A stretch of 5,115 nt of DNA from NCBI GenBank assembly GCA_018383835.1, contig JAHAWR010000075.1:2512-7626 (forward strand), in the 5' to 3' direction. The notes beneath the pieces are model-generated. The model had not been told where the DNA came from. It did not search any database and saw only the letters and a list, made by a program, of their open reading frames with translations. The position numbers and the translations under genes are program-made. Shown here piece by piece: positions 4,694 to 5,115 of this stretch; within the stretch, counting starts at the first letter, position 1, and each line of letters opens with the position of its first letter. Source of the stretch: Candidatus Jordarchaeia archaeon (GTDB lineage: Archaea > Asgardarchaeota > Jordiarchaeia > Jordiarchaeales > Freyrarchaeaceae).

Positions 4694-5115
4694 TTAGCAT
4701 TTCAATTTTCTCCCTGCAAGAAGACCTAAAACCACGTTCTTCTCTCTGGGAACCCCAATGCAGTCCGCGACTGGGGCACACTTTGTTCTCAACAGGAAGT
4801 AGACGTCACAAGGATGTTCATACTCTGTCATAAACTCGAAGTTCCCCATACCCTTAGCCACTATCACGTCCGCCGACCAGTACTCGTCTAAAAACTCCTG
4901 TGAGCACTCTTGCAGGAAGAGCCCCACGGTGTCTGTTCCAGTTGTTATGAGCTTGTCAGCCACTCTGTCCATGCCAGCCTCTAAGGCGTCAGCCATCGTG
5001 GCGTCGTTCATAACCGGTTTCTCCTTGACCGCCACAGTAACCTCAGCACTGGCATTCTTTAGCTCCCTCACCAGAACGGTGTCAAAAATTATTTCTCCTG
5101 CGTTGTCCGTCAGGT
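4694..5115 (-). CDS. DUF89 / ARMT1-like metal-dependent phosphatase, 5'-partial (C-terminal part)
   Basis: DUF89 proteins are metal-dependent phosphatases thought to clear unwanted sugar phosphates and related metabolites (damage control); the substrate of archaeal members is not settled. The frame stays open to the right edge. The GTG at 5071 is not the start, because the codons before it encode LTDNAGEIIFD, the family's signature DNAGE metal-site motif. Counting from base 5113, visible motifs are D3-N4-A5-G6-E7 and D11, KEKPVMNDAT (N36-D37), TGTDTVGLFL (D61), VAKGMGNFEF (K87 to N91) and LLRTKCAPVA (C112), all characteristic of the fold's active-site cleft. 139 residues are visible, so roughly the N-terminal half of a usual 280-300-residue protein is missing. 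The chain ends in an exposed Cys (RKLKC). It leads tpiA by 28 bases on the same strand. Family assignment is confident; substrate unknown. Confidence 0.93.
   Translation of the reverse strand, partial: LTDNAGEIIFDTVLVRELKNASAEVTVAVKEKPVMNDATMADALEAGMDRVADKLITTGTDTVGLFLQECSQEFLDEYWSADVIVAKGMGNFEFMTEYEHPCDVYFLLRTKCAPVADCIGVPREKNVVLGLLAGRKLKC

Noticed and set aside
5069..5071. GTG at 5071 as the start of the DUF89 gene
   Set aside because: Codons upstream in the same frame encode the conserved DNAGE motif and the frame is open to the edge.
1..5115. CRISPR arrays, tRNA/rRNA genes, insertion sequences or attachment sites
   Set aside because: No spaced direct repeats, no cloverleaf-like sequence, no transposase or integrase reading frame and no terminal inverted repeats were seen.

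Overview
The window comes from an archaeon. It encodes the catalytic subunit of formylmethanofuran dehydrogenase, which is the entry enzyme of the methanofuran/tetrahydromethanopterin C1 branch. It also encodes an archaeal-type triosephosphate isomerase of about 239 residues. Control signals are archaeal: short AT-rich TATA-like boxes about 25 bases before the inferred transcription starts, T-tract ends, GAGGTG-type ribosome sites, and frequent GTG/TTG starts. The TIM resembles those of thermophilic archaea, so a thermophilic methanogen, methane/alkane oxidiser or Wood-Ljungdahl archaeon is plausible. Rank below domain cannot be fixed from five genes.

Layout from left to right: (1) fwdB, + strand, cut by the left edge, ending in a T-rich stretch. 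(2) A minus-strand gene for an unrecognised protein with a coiled coil, a Pro/Ala/Ser-rich linker and a short basic C-terminal helix, convergent with fwdB. (3) A compact divergent promoter region of roughly 100 bases. (4) A + strand gene for a LarA-like (DUF2088, lactate racemase fold) protein. Read by eye, it lacks every residue used by characterised LarA to hold and use the nickel-pincer cofactor. (5) A + strand gene for a small unrecognised soluble protein with an aromatic/basic N-terminus and an alpha/beta C-terminal domain, with its own promoter. (6) A minus-strand pair, convergent with (5): a DUF89 (ARMT1-like metal phosphatase) gene cut by the right edge, followed 28 bases later by tpiA.

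Functional links are modest. fwdB belongs to C1 metabolism and its partner subunits would lie off the left edge. The DUF89-tpiA pair looks like a two-gene (or longer) operon that joins a presumed sugar-phosphate housekeeping phosphatase to a glycolytic/gluconeogenic isomerase. The LarA-like protein and the two unrecognised proteins stand alone, each in its own transcription unit. They are the parts most likely to hold undescribed biology. No RNA gene, CRISPR array, insertion sequence or integrase is visible.
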